Source: Gloeophyllum trabeum ATCC 11539
Taxonomy: Eukaryota > Basidiomycota > Agaricomycetes > Gloeophyllales > Gloeophyllaceae
Assembly: GCF_000344685.1 (NCBI RefSeq)
Contig: NW_006920416.1
Location: 189,819-253,818 of the forward strand
Direction: 5' to 3'
DNA: 64,000 bases
Shown here: positions 35,849 to 47,828 of the stretch, one piece after another
How the letters are laid out: every line of letters starts with the position of its first letter
Numbering within the stretch: the stretch's first letter is position 1
The notes under the pieces: generated by a model
The model's database searches: none
What the model saw: only the letters and a program-made list of their open reading frames with translations
Told to the model about the DNA's origin: nothing
Made by a program: the position numbers and the translations under genes

Positions 35849-38334
35849 TTACGCCAGGCCTTTCGCAGCCTTGATAAAAGCTCGCACCTTCTCCAAATCT
35901 TTTCCGGTCCCATCCTCCCTCTCTACTCCCCCGCTCACATCCACAGCCCACGGACGCACCTTCTCCACCGCCTCCCTTACATTCTCCGGCGTCAGCCCAC
36001 CAGCCAGAATAATCGGCATCGGGAAATGCGGCGGCTTCACTGATGGCGGAGGAGCGCCTACGGGTGCCGTCCCGTTCGTCGTCGCAGCGCCCTGCGGCGT
36101 CGTCTCCCCATCCGCCAGAGCCTCCTTGTCAGCAGGCACCGCCGTCGGCGGCACCTCAATCTCCCCACTCTCCACCACCTCCCTCGCGTACTCCCAGTCC
36201 ACCACCTTTCCGCTCCCCCCGCTGAGCCCGTCGCTCCGCATCGAGTCGAGGAGCACGAACTGGTGCAGACCCGGCTTCTTCATCTCCGTGTCCTCCCCCG
36301 CCCCCGAGCCGACGTGCGCCACGCGTATGACGGGCACGGGGATGAACTTGGCGAACTCGGCGGGTTCCGAGCCGTGCAGCTGCACCAGGTCCAGCTGCGC
36401 CGCAGACACAGAACCAAGAACGAACTCGAGCGGTTGGTTTTGGAACACGCCGACGAGCAGCGGGCGGGGCTGCGCCGCTGTGCTCCGCGCGTGCTGCGTG
36501 AACCACGGGAGCCGCCCCTGCGTGGACGGTGCCGTAACCTGGGACGGCGCAGCGCGCGCCGACCGCACAGCGGCCGATATCTCCCTGGCAGAGTCGAGCG
36601 AAACCCGCCGCTTGCTCGAGGGCACGAACATCAGCCCAAGCATATCCGCGCCGGCCTCCGCCGCAGCACGCGCCTCCTCCACGCTCCGCACCCCGCATAT
36701 CTTCACCAACGGCGGCGTCACCGCATCTTCCGTCTTCGCAAACAACGGCGCCCCCACCAGCTCCTTGATCGTCGCGCCCGGATCCGCCGCCTTCATCAAG
36801 GCCTCGCCGACAAGCACCGCGTCGACGCTCTCGTTCTGGTACCTCTCCACCTCCTGCCGGCTACTAATCCCACTTAATGCACAAAGCACGACCTCCTCCC
36901 CCGTCCGCTGCTTCCCGTTCCACTCGCGCACGATACTCGCCAGCCGTGTCGTCGTCTCCATGTCCACCTTGAAGTCGTGCAGGTTGCGGTTGTTCACGCC
37001 GATCACCTTCGCGCCCAGCTGCAGCGCCGCGCGCATCTCCTTCTCGTTGTTCACCTCCACGAGCGGGTGCATGCCCAGTGTCAACGCGTACTCGTACAGG
37101 GCCTTGAGCCGGCTCTCGGTGAGCATCGCGACAATCAGGAGGACGCTGTCCGCACCCCACACGCGTGCCTCGAGGACCTGGTACTCGTCGAGGATAAAGT
37201 CCTTCCGGAGGATGGCAGGACGGTCGGGGAGCGCGTCGACCGCGGCGCGCGCGAGCCGCAGGTCGGTCAGGGTACCAGAGAAGTGGTGGAGCTCCGTAAG
37301 GACGGAGATGACGCGCACGTGAGAGGACGCCAACGCGTAGGAAAGCGCGAGGGCAGACGTGCTCGGCGCGGAAGTCGTCAGGCGGCCCTTCGACGGCGAT
37401 GCGCGCTTGATCTCCGCGAGGACCGAGATCGCCGGCGACCTCTTAAGTGCGGCGAGAAAGGAAGTGAGCGGCGGGGCGAACGGCAAGAGCGCGCGCAGCT
37501 CTTCGGGCGTGCTCCCCGGCGCGGCCTTGGCAGCTTGCACGTCCTTTAGCCGCTGCGTGTAGATCTTGTCCAGGATGGAGGGCAGTTTCGGGTTGGCGCT
37601 GAGGTCAAGCGGCGGAAGGGTGGGGTCCAGGACGAGCGAGTCGGGGTTGTCGGCCCACTTACCGCCTTTGAGCGCGAGGAAGTTGAGTAATAGGGGATCG
37701 CCCTGCTCCGATAGGCACGACTCGGGGTGGTACTGCACGGACTCGAGGGTGTAGGTACGATGACGGACGCCCATGATGACGGCGGGCGGCCCGGGGGAGA
37801 AGGCGGTGACTTGCAGGGTGTGAGGGAGGTTAGATGCAGAGGCGGCAAGCGAGTGGTATCGGGTGGAGAGGAAGTTTTGGGGGAGGCCTTTGAACATACC
37901 GCGGCCGTCGTGGCGGATGGGAGAGACCTTGCCGTGCATGATTTCACCTGCGTAGCTAGTTTATAGATGAGGAAAAATACATCCAGGTAGCAAGGCTGCA
38001 CGTACCTTATTTGACCGCCAAAGACGTCGACTAGGCATTCCAAGCCCATGCATACACCGAGCACAGGAATCTTGCCCGTAAAGAACTTGATCGCATCGCG
38101 CGAGATGCCCGAATCTGTCCGCGGGTGGCCAGGACCGGGGGAGATGATGAGGTGCTTAATGTCCAAGAGAGGGAGGGCGGACGTCGGGATGGCGTCGTTC
38201 CGGATGACTGTCACGTCGGCGCCGAGCAGGGAAAGCGACTGGTAGAGATTGTAGGTAAACGAGTCAAAGTTGTCGATCATAAGCACATCGATAGGCTTCT
38301 GCAAGGCCGGGGGAAGAGACGAGATGGAAGCCAT
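35849..38334 (-). CDS. trpC: Trifunctional tryptophan enzyme: glutamine amidotransferase, IGP synthase, PRA isomerase
   Basis: Exons 38334-38006 and 37955-35849; 811 residues. Order as in other filamentous fungi: the GATase domain (about 15-215) has the nucleophile Cys95 in GVCMGLE and the His-Glu pair in VQYHPES; the indole-glycerol-phosphate synthase domain (about 250-510) has LAEIKRASPSKG, ILRKDFI and GVNNRNL; the phosphoribosylanthranilate isomerase domain (about 530-811) has VKICGVRS, LGLMFVPSSKR and VDVSGGVE. The GATase serves anthranilate synthase, whose large subunit is encoded elsewhere. The isomerase carries an extra loop rich in Glu, Thr and Ala near residues 715-760. A 494-codon open frame on the opposite strand (35838-37322) is a composition artefact. 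Confidence 0.97.
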
Positions 38335-39329
38335 GTTGCTGTAGACCGGATGCTACGACGTGGACAAGCTATAAAGGGGGCCCGGGTAATTGACTGGAAC
38401 CGGAAGCAAAGGCAAGTACAGCCCAAGCAGCCTTGCGCAGATGCGAGCAGTACGGGCACTTGATCAACAGTTCCAAGTCCCTGCAGACACCGTCGGCAAA
38501 GATCAGGACGCAGAGCGGATTCGAAAGTGTTCGGCGCTTACCGAGATGAGTCGAGCGCCTACGTGCGTCAGCGGCATTACTCATCGTCTCGATCATGTCT
38601 CTGTACGTCGTTGTCTTTTCGCGCGTCCAAAATATTTCCTGAGGAACTGTCAGGCGGGTAGCACTACAGCGTGGCCAAAGCGTTGAAGTTATGTAAATTT
38701 GATGGGAAGGAAGTGCAAGGACGGTGCTTCGACGTTGCGGGAGGTGGGGGTGCGAAGGAAGGATGAGTCGGGGGGTTTTGCTACGGGGCCTCGGTATATA
38801 TACCCTCCTGCGTGATATGCGTGAAGGTGAGAAGGTCTTTCTGTCCACGTCATCCTTCATGACTCTGAGTTGTCGATGGCCAGACAGGACGATCTGGTCA
38901 CGACTCACGACATAAATGTTACCTCTTTTGGAAGTGCCCTTACCCAGTATGGTCAGGCTTCTCTGCCACAGTTCACTAAGCCGATGTACAGTGTAAACCG
39001 TGTGGCAGAGGCTGCATAACGCTCCTCCTCTCTCCAGAAGATAAAGAGGTAGGACCTGTTCACTGCCATCAGCCGGCAAATGTTTCGCCGGTGAAAGCCC
39101 GCACACAAATAGTCGTGTCGAATGCGCGTACGGCCAGGCATTCACGTGTGTGAGCGAGACAACGCTCATGCTTTGACATACACACCTGTCCAAATCAGCA
39201 CTGGATGGTCCAAAAACGAGACTAGCGATACAAAGTTTTTCCTTTTCTGTTACATTGTCAATCCATACCGTACACCTCATATACACTCTTCTCCTTCCGC
39301 TTATTGCGCGAGGGTGATCCCGCCAAGCC
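38335..39329. other. Intergenic between trpC and DUG1
   Basis: 995 bases; upstream DNA of trpC and the 3' flank of DUG1. The short plus-strand frame at 38390-38686 has no family features. Confidence 0.5.
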
Positions 39330-41215
39330 TCATTTCGCGATGGCCGCAGCCTCGTACAGATACGTGCCCAGAAGCTTGCTCTATGGAGAACACACAGAAT
39401 CAGTCTCTGCGCAGGATCGTGAGGAACCAAGCGGACGCACCCCTTCAATAAAGTTACTCCTATCCAGCTTCTCGTTCGTAGAGCTAAGAGAGCGCGTAAA
39501 TCAGGGAACCCGTGACAGACGAACTGGGGGACATACTGAGCACCATCATCTCCCCTCCCCATCGGCAGGAGCAGCACGTTCACACCCAGACTCTCCGCAA
39601 AGGTGAGCGTCACGGGGATCGACCCGCCCTCGCGCGTCAAGTCCGGCTGCTTCTTGTACACGGCCTACGCAACCCCAGTTAGTCTCACACCGCCCGAGTC
39701 CGTACCTACGTACCTGGGTAGCCTTGATCGCAGCCTCGTAGTTCCAATGCTTAAAGTCCGCGACCCACGGCTTCCCGTCGTGCAGACACTCGACCTCGAG
39801 CTTGTTCTTGCTGTTCAGCTTCGCAAACTCGGACTCGAGGTACTTGTGCACCAGCGGGTTGACCTTCTCGGGCGTCTGCGGGGGAACGAGCCTGGTATCC
39901 ACCATCATTCAGTATGTAGTATTGAGACGAGGGTACTACGACCACGCACCGGATGCTGAACTTCCCAGAGACCTTCGCGGGAATAACCGTCTTTGCGCCG
40001 GCTCCGTAGAACGCGCCCTCGATGCCGTGCAGCGACAGCGAAGGGTTGCGCATCCGGCCCATCAACACCGTCGCCTTATCCTCCGAGATCGCGATCTTGC
40101 CCCCGACCGCGTCCTCCACGTCCGCAATCGAGTAATCCAGCGACGAATACAGCTTCCTGTACGCCAATCAGCGTGTGGGCGGCGAATCTCGAAACCGTCA
40201 TCACGTACTTTTCCTCCTCGTCGGCAGGGGCAACCATCTCGTCCACGCCGGGGACGAGGATCTTCCCGTCGGGCGTGACGAGCTTGCTCATGAGCGCGAT
40301 GAGGTCCGTCATGGGCTCGTGCACCGCGCGCCCGAACATGCCGGAGTGCAGGTCACGCGCGGGGCCCGACACGGTCACCTTGAAGTAGGTCAGCCCCCGC
40401 AGGCCGTACGTCAAGCACGGCGTGCGGTCGTTCAGCCAGTAATTGTCCGACTATGGACGTCGAACGGTTTCAGATGTGAGCCGGGGCGCGCGCAGCACGA
40501 CGACTTACGATGCACACGCAGTCCACACCGGCGAACCACCCCTCCTTGCCCTTCTGCGTCTCGCTCCTGATCAGGTCGTCGAGGCCCTCGCTCCCGCTCT
40601 CCTCCATCCCCTCGAAGCAGAACCGCAGATTCACTGGGAGTTCCAAGCCGAGCGCCTTGTGCGCCTCGAGAACATTCAACCAGCCGAGTATCGGGCCCTT
40701 GTCGTCCGTCGACCCGCGCCCGATGAGACGCCCCGTCTTCTGGTCGACGACCAGCTTGAACGGCTCCGTGTCCCACCCGTCGGACTTGTACGCCTGCCCC
40801 AGCATACCCATACCACAATAGTCAGAACGTGAAAGATACGAGATTGCTCGAGTACATACCGGCTGCACGTCAAAGTGCCCGTAAATCAGTATCGTCTTCT
40901 TCTTCGGATCGTCACCGATCCGCCCAAGGATGGCCGGGGGCAGCTGCAGCTCCTCCCCGTCCATAACATGCTTCCCCAAGTCGACCAGCTTCGTCGTCAC
41001 GCCCAACGACTTGAGCTGGCCGTCGAGCCACTGCGCCATCTTCACGACATCCTGGCGATGGTTCGGCTCCCCGCTCACACTGCACAGGGTAAGCTCAGTG
41101 CGTCTCACAATACACAGGCACTTTACCTGGGGATGGCGACGGCGTCTGCGAGCCGCTGGATGAACTTGTCCGCGTTGGCGTCGACGAACTCGGTGAACTT
41201 GGCGGGGGCGGGCAT
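39330..41215 (-). CDS. DUG1: Cytosolic M20 metallodipeptidase (Cys-Gly dipeptidase, CNDP2/Dug1 type)
   Basis: Predicted exons: 41215-41127, 41079-40860, 40793-40509, 40450-40209, 40156-39950, 39891-39714, 39664-39537, 39483-39441, 39380-39330; 480 residues, the usual length. The zinc-site motifs are in place: [18 protein letters not shown] and [12 protein letters not shown]. The dimerisation part has [15 protein letters not shown], and the C-terminus has [11 protein letters not shown] and [14 protein letters not shown]. In yeast Dug1 splits Cys-Gly during glutathione breakdown. A fragment of its exon 2 and upstream DNA is repeated at about 44.3-44.45 kb (see the duplication entry). Confidence 0.96.
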
Positions 41216-41587
41216 GCTGGTTATCGAAATGAGGCGATAGGCTCGGGTGCGCGATCGCGTCCAAGGCAAGATAATCCAAAAGCGGTATGTCTAGATCTTG
41301 CTTACCAGAAGCAAAACATACTACATTCGGAAATGCTGCTTCTTGTTATGGATGGGTTGGCAGTTGGAGGTGTTGCGCACGACCCCGGTTGCAGAACAAC
41401 GTTTAGATGTTGTCGATTCCTTACTCAAAGCCCCAATCAGGGATCAAGATAATAACATTCGAAGCACGTGCATAGTACAGTACAGACAGTCAAGAACCCA
41501 ATGTTGGAAAAGACCACCTAGAACTCCAAGCATAAGGGGGTACACATGTGGTCAAGGTACTCGAGTCAAACAGTAAGAATTCTCAAC

Positions 41588-43421
41588 TTAAGAGGTCGGG
41601 CAATTGGAGTCCAAGTACATCGTCGCGTCCCCGGGCCCGTTCTGCAGCGGGTTGCATCCGGGGAGCTTGCTCAACGTGCCGTTGACTTGCTCCTAAACGA
41701 GGTAATATTATTAGTATACACGCACGCGCCCATCGGTAGAAATGGATACGAACATTCACGATGGGGGCAATCTTGCACGCATTAGCCGTGGAAGCGGAGT
41801 TGACGGTGAGGTAAGAGCAGGCCTCCGTCACTCCGGAACCGGTCTGGTCGTTCGGGTTATTGCACTGGTCGATGGCGTTCTGCAGAGCGGTAGTATCCCA
41901 GCTGCGAAAAGGTCAGAGCAAGTCACCAGTAATGTCTCGTCTTCGATCCACTGACCCGTTCTGGAAGTCCCCGTGCCAGGAGTAACCGGTAGGATCCCTG
42001 CAGTAACAATATCATAAATGGCTGCGCGGAGACAAGTGATCTCAAATATCACGTACCCAGTAGACCAGACAAACGGCCACTTCTGCGTGTTAGGATCCCA
42101 GCGGCTGGCAAACGAGTGAACATCCCAGGTGATCTCGTAGAACAGCTGCCGCATATCGACATCAGTCAATAACTCAATGATCGGATGCTGCGCGTAAAAA
42201 CCTTCATCAAGCCAACAGGGTAACCAGAGGGGCATTCCCCGTTGTCAAGTTGGGTCAGATAAGCCACCTGGCATGGATGTGAATACATGGTGAATCATGG
42301 ACGCCAAGGTACTTACGTGCGACTGATCATCCTTGTACAGGTCCACGCCATTCCAGCAGGCAGGCACTGTGAGAGTCGTCACCCGGCTATACTCAGTAAT
42401 AAATAAATCAACGTACTGTGGAGCCTCGCCTACCGACGAGCAACAGCGATCAACGAAAAGAGGATGAGCTGAGCTGTTGAACGGCGTACATTAAATCCGG
42501 ATTCACAGTCCGTCCACGGGAAACCAGTGCCGTTCGTGTTGTCGTAACCTGAAGGTTAGATGCTGAGACTAAACTCCCGAGAGCATCGGTGCCTGTGATA
42601 CTTACCCTCAGCAGAGCCATAACGCAGGCAAGCCCACTGGATAGCGCGTTCACCAAGCTCGCCTATCGACGCCTGATCAGCAGGAGAGGTTGCTACCGAA
42701 TCTTATCAACCGACCTTGGCTTCCCTCACCGACAGGGTACTTCTTGCTCCTGCGCGCCGGGTTGCCCGTTATCATCCGTAAGCCGGGCGGGAACGCTTTC
42801 AGGCCTGGGCCACCGTTGGCCTATGAGGATGGATGATTAGCTTGGTTCACGCTTACCCAAGGGAAAACCTGGCAACTTACAACGTCGTCATTTCCACGGT
42901 TCTGGTAATACACCAGCAGACCGCCGTCGCTGACAGCTTCGAATTGTCCGGTGGAGGGGTCCTGGAAGTACAGCTTGGGGTACCAGTAGTTCGACAGGTC
43001 TTGCGCGACCTCGCAACTGGTGCAGCTGGAAGCGCGCAGACTGTCGTAGCTGTAATTGGGGCCGAAGTCTATGACACAACCATCGTTGACTCAGCGCATT
43101 GTCCAAAGGTCAACTATGGTAGGATACATACTCGAGGCACCCTCAACCTATTCATTGCAGGCTCAAGGTCAGTGACGCGCAGAAGATAACATCAGTTCTA
43201 ACTCGCACCGTGTGGGCGTGGTTGGATGGAACTTGGCCAGGGTTGAGGATGGGGTCGACCCTTTGAGGGGAACAAGTTAGTGACAACGTAACAGCGCGTA
43301 GCCGTATAACTTCTCACCGTTCCTGCACGAGCGGGGACCCACATGCGACGCGGAACCATGCATTAGCAAACGTTGCGCTGCTCAAGGCAGCGAGCAACGC
43401 GACAAAAGAGGGGCGCAACAT
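41588..43421 (-). CDS. Secreted DUF1996 protein, copy A
   Basis: Predicted 14 exons: 43421-43318, 43260-43209, 43147-43132, 43068-42881, 42820-42715, 42662-42606, 42548-42490, 42429-42417, 42366-42317, 42267-42202, 42145-42057, 41997-41956, 41901-41754, 41692-41588; 364 residues. There is a signal peptide (about 1-20), then the DUF1996 pattern: WFRVACGSPLVQERVDPI, NHAHTVEGASNFG, YWYPKLYF, RLHMPACWNG, DDQSHVAYL and EITWDVHSFASRWDP. Cysteines are many, fitting a wall or extracellular protein; the molecular role of DUF1996 is unknown. The 16-base third exon and 13-base eighth exon are needed to join conserved motifs. Confidence 0.93.
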
Positions 43422-44010
43422 CTGGCTGGTAGAGGACAGGATTTACGAGCAAGGCTAAAATCCCGCAGTACAAGCCAGATGAAGACCAAGCACTTGCGAC
43501 CATACTTGCATTTATACTCGGAGGTTGACACTGCGAGCAACATCTCGCGGCGTCTCAACTAACAATAGCTCAGGTCGAACACGAACCCATGAGCGTCGCC
43601 AAGCCTGATTCACAAATCACCTAGAGTAAGTCAACACGCCTCTGATGAATTAACGTACTCTGCTACTTCTGGTGGAATGGCTAGGGTTCTCTGACTTGAT
43701 GACCTTATGCTGCCTTAGTTCCCTGCCGGAGAATTTCCCAAGATGAGTGATTGCCTCCATCGTACACTCTAGGGACCGAGGATGGGCACGGACCAACCGT
43801 TCCGAGTTGTGGAGGTGTAGAAGAATGATGAGTAGGGGGTAGGGAAAGGCCGAGGTCTCCTGGTCAAGCTGCACATGGCACAGCGGCGACGACGATCTCC
43901 TCCATGCTCTCGGGGACAATGTCAGTTGATTGATAGGTACCGCAGTCATCGTAGGATACCAACGTGCTTACCGCCACCACCATACAAGACCCTTGCGTGA
44001 GATATTCCCG
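43422..44010 (-). repeat. Duplicated upstream block of DUF1996 copy A
   Basis: This block is repeated, diverged, upstream of copy B at 46559-47140. Both contain GAGGTCTCCTGGTCAAGC.GCACATGGCACAG, GATCTCCT.CATGCT.TCGG.GACAATG and GATTGATAGGTACCGCAG. It extends the tandem duplication over the promoter. Confidence 0.85.
43510..43516 (-). promoter_or_regulatory. TATA box of DUF1996 copy A
   Basis: TATAAAT on the minus strand, 89 bases upstream of the ATG; the same box precedes copy B. Confidence 0.6.
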
Positions 44011-44306
44011 TAGGAAGGGTCCTTTAGAGTTGCTTGGGTGCCAGGTTAAGTTGAAGGATACCCCATTGATACAATGCGCAGACTCCTATGAATGCAGGCT
44101 CGGACTATGGTAGATTATCTGTGTCGTCGTATAGACCATCCAGGCCAATCCAGACTGGACCAATCATGTGGAACTGTACTGACTGTACATACCGCGGGTG
44201 CTGTCGCGCTCCGTTAACGTCGGTACGGAAGCCATAACCTCCTTCAGGCCCTTGTCCTGGCCCTAAGAACGGGTCCGCGACGTGCTCTCCCGGATCGTGT
44301 AAGCAG

Positions 44307-44450
44307 TCCGTCGAACCACTGGGTCATCTTCACGCTATCCTGCGGGTGGTCAGGCTCCTCGCTTACAATACTTCCTAGAACTTGCTTTCCGGAATCCGCC
44401 ACGAGAACATACTGCATTCGGAAGTCCGCTTTCCCGTTATGGACGAGATA
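44307..44450 (-). pseudogene. DUG1 fragment carried by the tandem duplication
   Basis: Bases 44307-44370 resemble DUG1 exon 2 at about 41021-41079 (CCACTG.G.CATCTTCACG..ATCCTG then GG.TC.GGCTCC.CGCT.ACA). Bases 44401-44450 resemble the DNA upstream of DUG1 at 41318-41365 (GAACATACT.CATTCGGAA). The piece between them is missing. It is non-functional and marks the left breakpoint of the duplicated unit inside DUG1. Confidence 0.65.
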
Positions 44451-44714
44451 TACGCTGATACATAGTTCCTGTCGGACGATGCCCGGAGAGGAAACTCAAA
44501 CGGTGTTACTTACGCCAATCAGTTACTTATAACGCCGAGAAGGGGAACAAGAGTGAAACGCGAGGCTCATAAACGTATCCATTCCGAGCGCACATGCAAA
44601 GTACAGTACTCACTTCGCCCACCAAGACCCCAGTAAATATAGCCTACGACTCCGATTAGAAAAGTAAACACGTCCTCTTCACTTCGTGTGAGCCTAATTG
44701 TACTCGTTCTGCAA

Positions 44715-46558
44715 TCAATGGGTGGGGCAGTTGGAGTCCGAGTACATAGTCGCGTCCCCGGGCCCGTTCTGCAGCGGGTTGCATCCGGGGAGCTTGCTCA
44801 ACGTGCCGTTGACTTGCTCCTGCAGGGCAACACCATCAGTATACGCATACGCACGCATCTATAGAAACTTATACGAACATTCACGACGGGGGCGATCTTG
44901 CAAGCATCAGCCGTAGACGCGGAGTTGACGGTGAAAAATTTGCAGGCTTCCGTCACGCCGTTCCCGGTCTGGTCGTTGGGATTGTCGCATTGATCGATGG
45001 CATTCTGCAGAGCGGTGGTGTCCCAGCTGGGAGGCGGTCAGCTTCCGCCGCACAAAGTTGCGATTCTTGGGAGATTACTCACCCGTTCTGGAAATCCCCG
45101 TGCCAGGAGTAGCCCGTAGGGTCACTGTAGGAAGATCATTAAGAACAGCTCCTCAATAGCAGAAGTTTGAGGGGACACGTACCCAGTAGCGTACACGAAT
45201 GGCCACTTTTGTGTGTTGGGGTCCCAGCGGCTGGCAAACGCGTGGACATCCCAAGTGATCTCATAGAACAGCTATCAAACACCAAAGTAAGTCAACAGTT
45301 AGTCTAATCAGTTAGGAATCGACTGACTTTGATGAACCCGACAGGGTAGCCGGAAGGGCAGGCACCATTATCCAGTCCCGTCAAGTAGGCCACCTATGCC
45401 GGTGGTGAAAACATGGTGAGCCTTGGACTTGGAAGTACGTACGTGCGACTGATCATCCTTGTACAGGTCCTTGCCGTTCCAGCAAGCAGGCACTAGAAAA
45501 CTCGTGACCCCACGCATCAGATGCAAGACGGAGGAACATACTATGAAGCCTAGCCTGCAAACGAATACCAGCCGTCAATAACTGAAGTCACTCGGAGTGC
45601 TGCACAACGTACATTAAATCCGGATTCACAGTCCGTCCAGGGGAAGCCAGTGCCGTTGGTGTTGTCGTAACCTGAAGGTCGCATGCTCAGATTACTCTGC
45701 CGGTGAATGTTGGTGCTTGTACCGCTTACCCTCAGCAGAGCCGTAGCGCAAGCAAGACCACTGGATGGCACGCTCGCTAAGTTCACCTATAGATGATATG
45801 TCAGCAGCCATCTCTGGTTGGGATAAATCTGCTGACCTTGGCTACCCTCGCCGACGGGGTACTTCTTGCTTCTGCGCCTCGGGTCCCCGGTAATCATCCG
45901 GAGGCCAGGCGGGAACGCCTTTAGGCCCGGCCCACCGTTTTTCTACACGGAGTATAAGAGGTTTTGTGGTTAAATTACGTCATCCTATCGCAGATACAGT
46001 GTAGCGACTTACCTTGTCAAGATCGCCACGGTTTTGGTAATAGACGAGCAGACCGCCGTTGTTGACAGCTTCGAATTGTCCGGTCTTGGGGTCGTGGAAG
46101 TACAGCTTCGGGTACCAGTAGTTGGACAAGTCCTGCGCGACCTCACAGCTGGTGCAGCTGGACGCGCGGAGACTATCGTAGCTATAGTTCGGGCCGAAGT
46201 CTATGATAGAAATACTTTGGGTTCATCGCAATTCACGGAGACACGCAGCGGTGGTCAGGTACGCACTCGATGCTCCTTGAATCTATTTATTACGAGGTCA
46301 AGGTCAGGGACGAGCAGTAATTAGTGTTGGTTACAATTCATACCGTATGGGCATGGTTGGACGGATTCTGGCCGGGATTGAGGATTGGGTCGATGCTTTC
46401 GGAGGGTAGCATGTCAGCCACTGAGCGGCCTCGTATACTTGCAAAATGCCTCACCGTTCCTGCACGAGCGGAGAACCGCAAGCAACGCGGAACCAAGCGT
46501 TGGCGAAGCCTGCGGTACTCAGGAGAGCAAGCAAAGCGACGAAGGAGGGGCGCAACAT
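44715..46558 (-). CDS. Secreted DUF1996 protein, copy B (tandem duplicate)
   Basis: Predicted exons: 46558-46455, 46395-46344, 46282-46267, 46200-46013, 45942-45837, 45786-45730, 45671-45613, 45554-45542, 45492-45443, 45393-45328, 45271-45183, 45124-45083, 45026-44879, 44819-44715; 364 residues. Every exon has the same length as in copy A, including the 16- and 13-base microexons, while introns differ in length and sequence. Differences in the protein include NPSNHAHT, DDQSHVAYLTGLDNGACPSG and a last residue His in place of Ser. A 73-base block in the last exon region (44749-44821) is identical to copy A (41622-41694), far above the rest. Confidence 0.93.
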
Positions 46559-47140
46559 CTGGGCTAGTAGAGGACGGGAGTTACGAGGCAAAGGCTAGTA
46601 TCCCGCAGTACAAGCCGGATGAAGGGCAAAGACTTCCTCCCAGACTTGAATTTATACTCGGGGGGCTGACAATGAGAATATTTTGCGAAATGCTCAACCA
46701 ATAACCGTTCGGATGTCTCAGGCCGACTCAACGCTCCCGTGAGCCTCGAGTAGCCCTCGAACCTGATCCACAGATCACCATCAACGCGTCTGGCGAACTA
46801 GCATACTCTGCCGCTTCTGGCCCAATGGGCACGATTTTCCGTCTTGATGAACTTGTGCAGCCTTGTTCCCCGAGTTTGCCAAGACGGGTGATTATCGCTT
46901 CATTATTATACTTTCGTGGCCGGTCAACGGTCACGGACGATGGCAGCCAACCGTTCCAAGCTCTGAAGGTGTAGAAGAATGATCGGAGAGTATGCGCGTG
47001 GGAGGTCTCCTGGTCAAGCCGCACATGGCACAGTAGCGACGATCTCCTTCATGCTTTCGGAGACAATGCGAGTCGATTGATAGGTACCGCAGCTGTCCTC
47101 GGATACCAACATGCTTATTGCCTCAGACCCTTGCGTGAGA
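46559..47140 (-). repeat. Duplicated upstream block of DUF1996 copy B, with TATA at 46650-46656
   Basis: Diverged repeat of 43422-44010, including a TATAAAT box 92 bases upstream of the ATG. The similarity fades after about 47140 (ACCCTTGCGTGAGA), giving the right limit of the unit. Confidence 0.8.
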
Positions 47141-47763
47141 GCAGGCTAAGAAATTTCTGTTAGTTCTACTAGTAAGAGGGTCAAATGCAACTCCAATGGA
47201 TGTTGACTCGTGACATCGTCTATACGAAGAAGGCCCCGAAGCCGGCGGTAGAGTCAAGGCACAGTAGTAGATTCATTCATGACTGACGTCGCTACGTCGT
47301 ATTGATAAGAAAACAAGCGAAAGGATGTTCAGCATGATGGTAGCGACGCGCCAAATATCAAGTCGAATGTACTTCGGATCGACTCGGGTAAGCCGCCGGG
47401 AACGGGTCGGTGGCTTTACCCACTGTGCCCCGTCCTGCTTCGAGCCCTATGTAACAGCTGCTCTAACGTACCAGTCCCATGATCCCTACAACGAAGGATC
47501 ACAGTCGAGCTTCAATCACGAGCATACAATCTTTATTCCCAGGTAACCGTTCCGGCCGCATGGAAGGACCCTTCGGTTCTTCAATTCCATATGGTCCAGT
47601 GCGTAACATGAGGCACCCAGAAGAAACATGGTTCAGGACGGTCTGGCAACTCTAGAAAACTCATCGTTTGAATGTAGGCGTTCCTGAATCTCTCGGTCCG
47701 GTGTTTGCCTGTTGCCATAGCCAGACGGACGATATTGTCAGCAATGTCAGCCAGCAGCACGAC

Positions 47764-47772
47764 GATATATAT
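47764..47772 (+). promoter_or_regulatory. TATA-like box of the GH128 gene
   Basis: ATATATAT about 60 bases upstream of the ATG at 47829. Confidence 0.45.
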
Positions 47773-47828
47773 CGAAGGATCCGCTCGAGATGTTCTAGGC
47801 CACGACTTATCCCGTTCTCTCTTGCCAG

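Noticed and set aside
35838..37322. 494-codon open frame antisense to trpC
   Set aside because: It lies wholly opposite a well-supported enzyme in GC-rich sequence where stop codons are rare; its product is low-complexity with no domain.
38369..39661. 430-codon minus-strand frame between DUG1 and trpC
   Set aside because: It begins as the real DUG1 exon 7 (39664-39537) and only reads through the following intron and intergenic DNA; the spliced model explains the protein family better.
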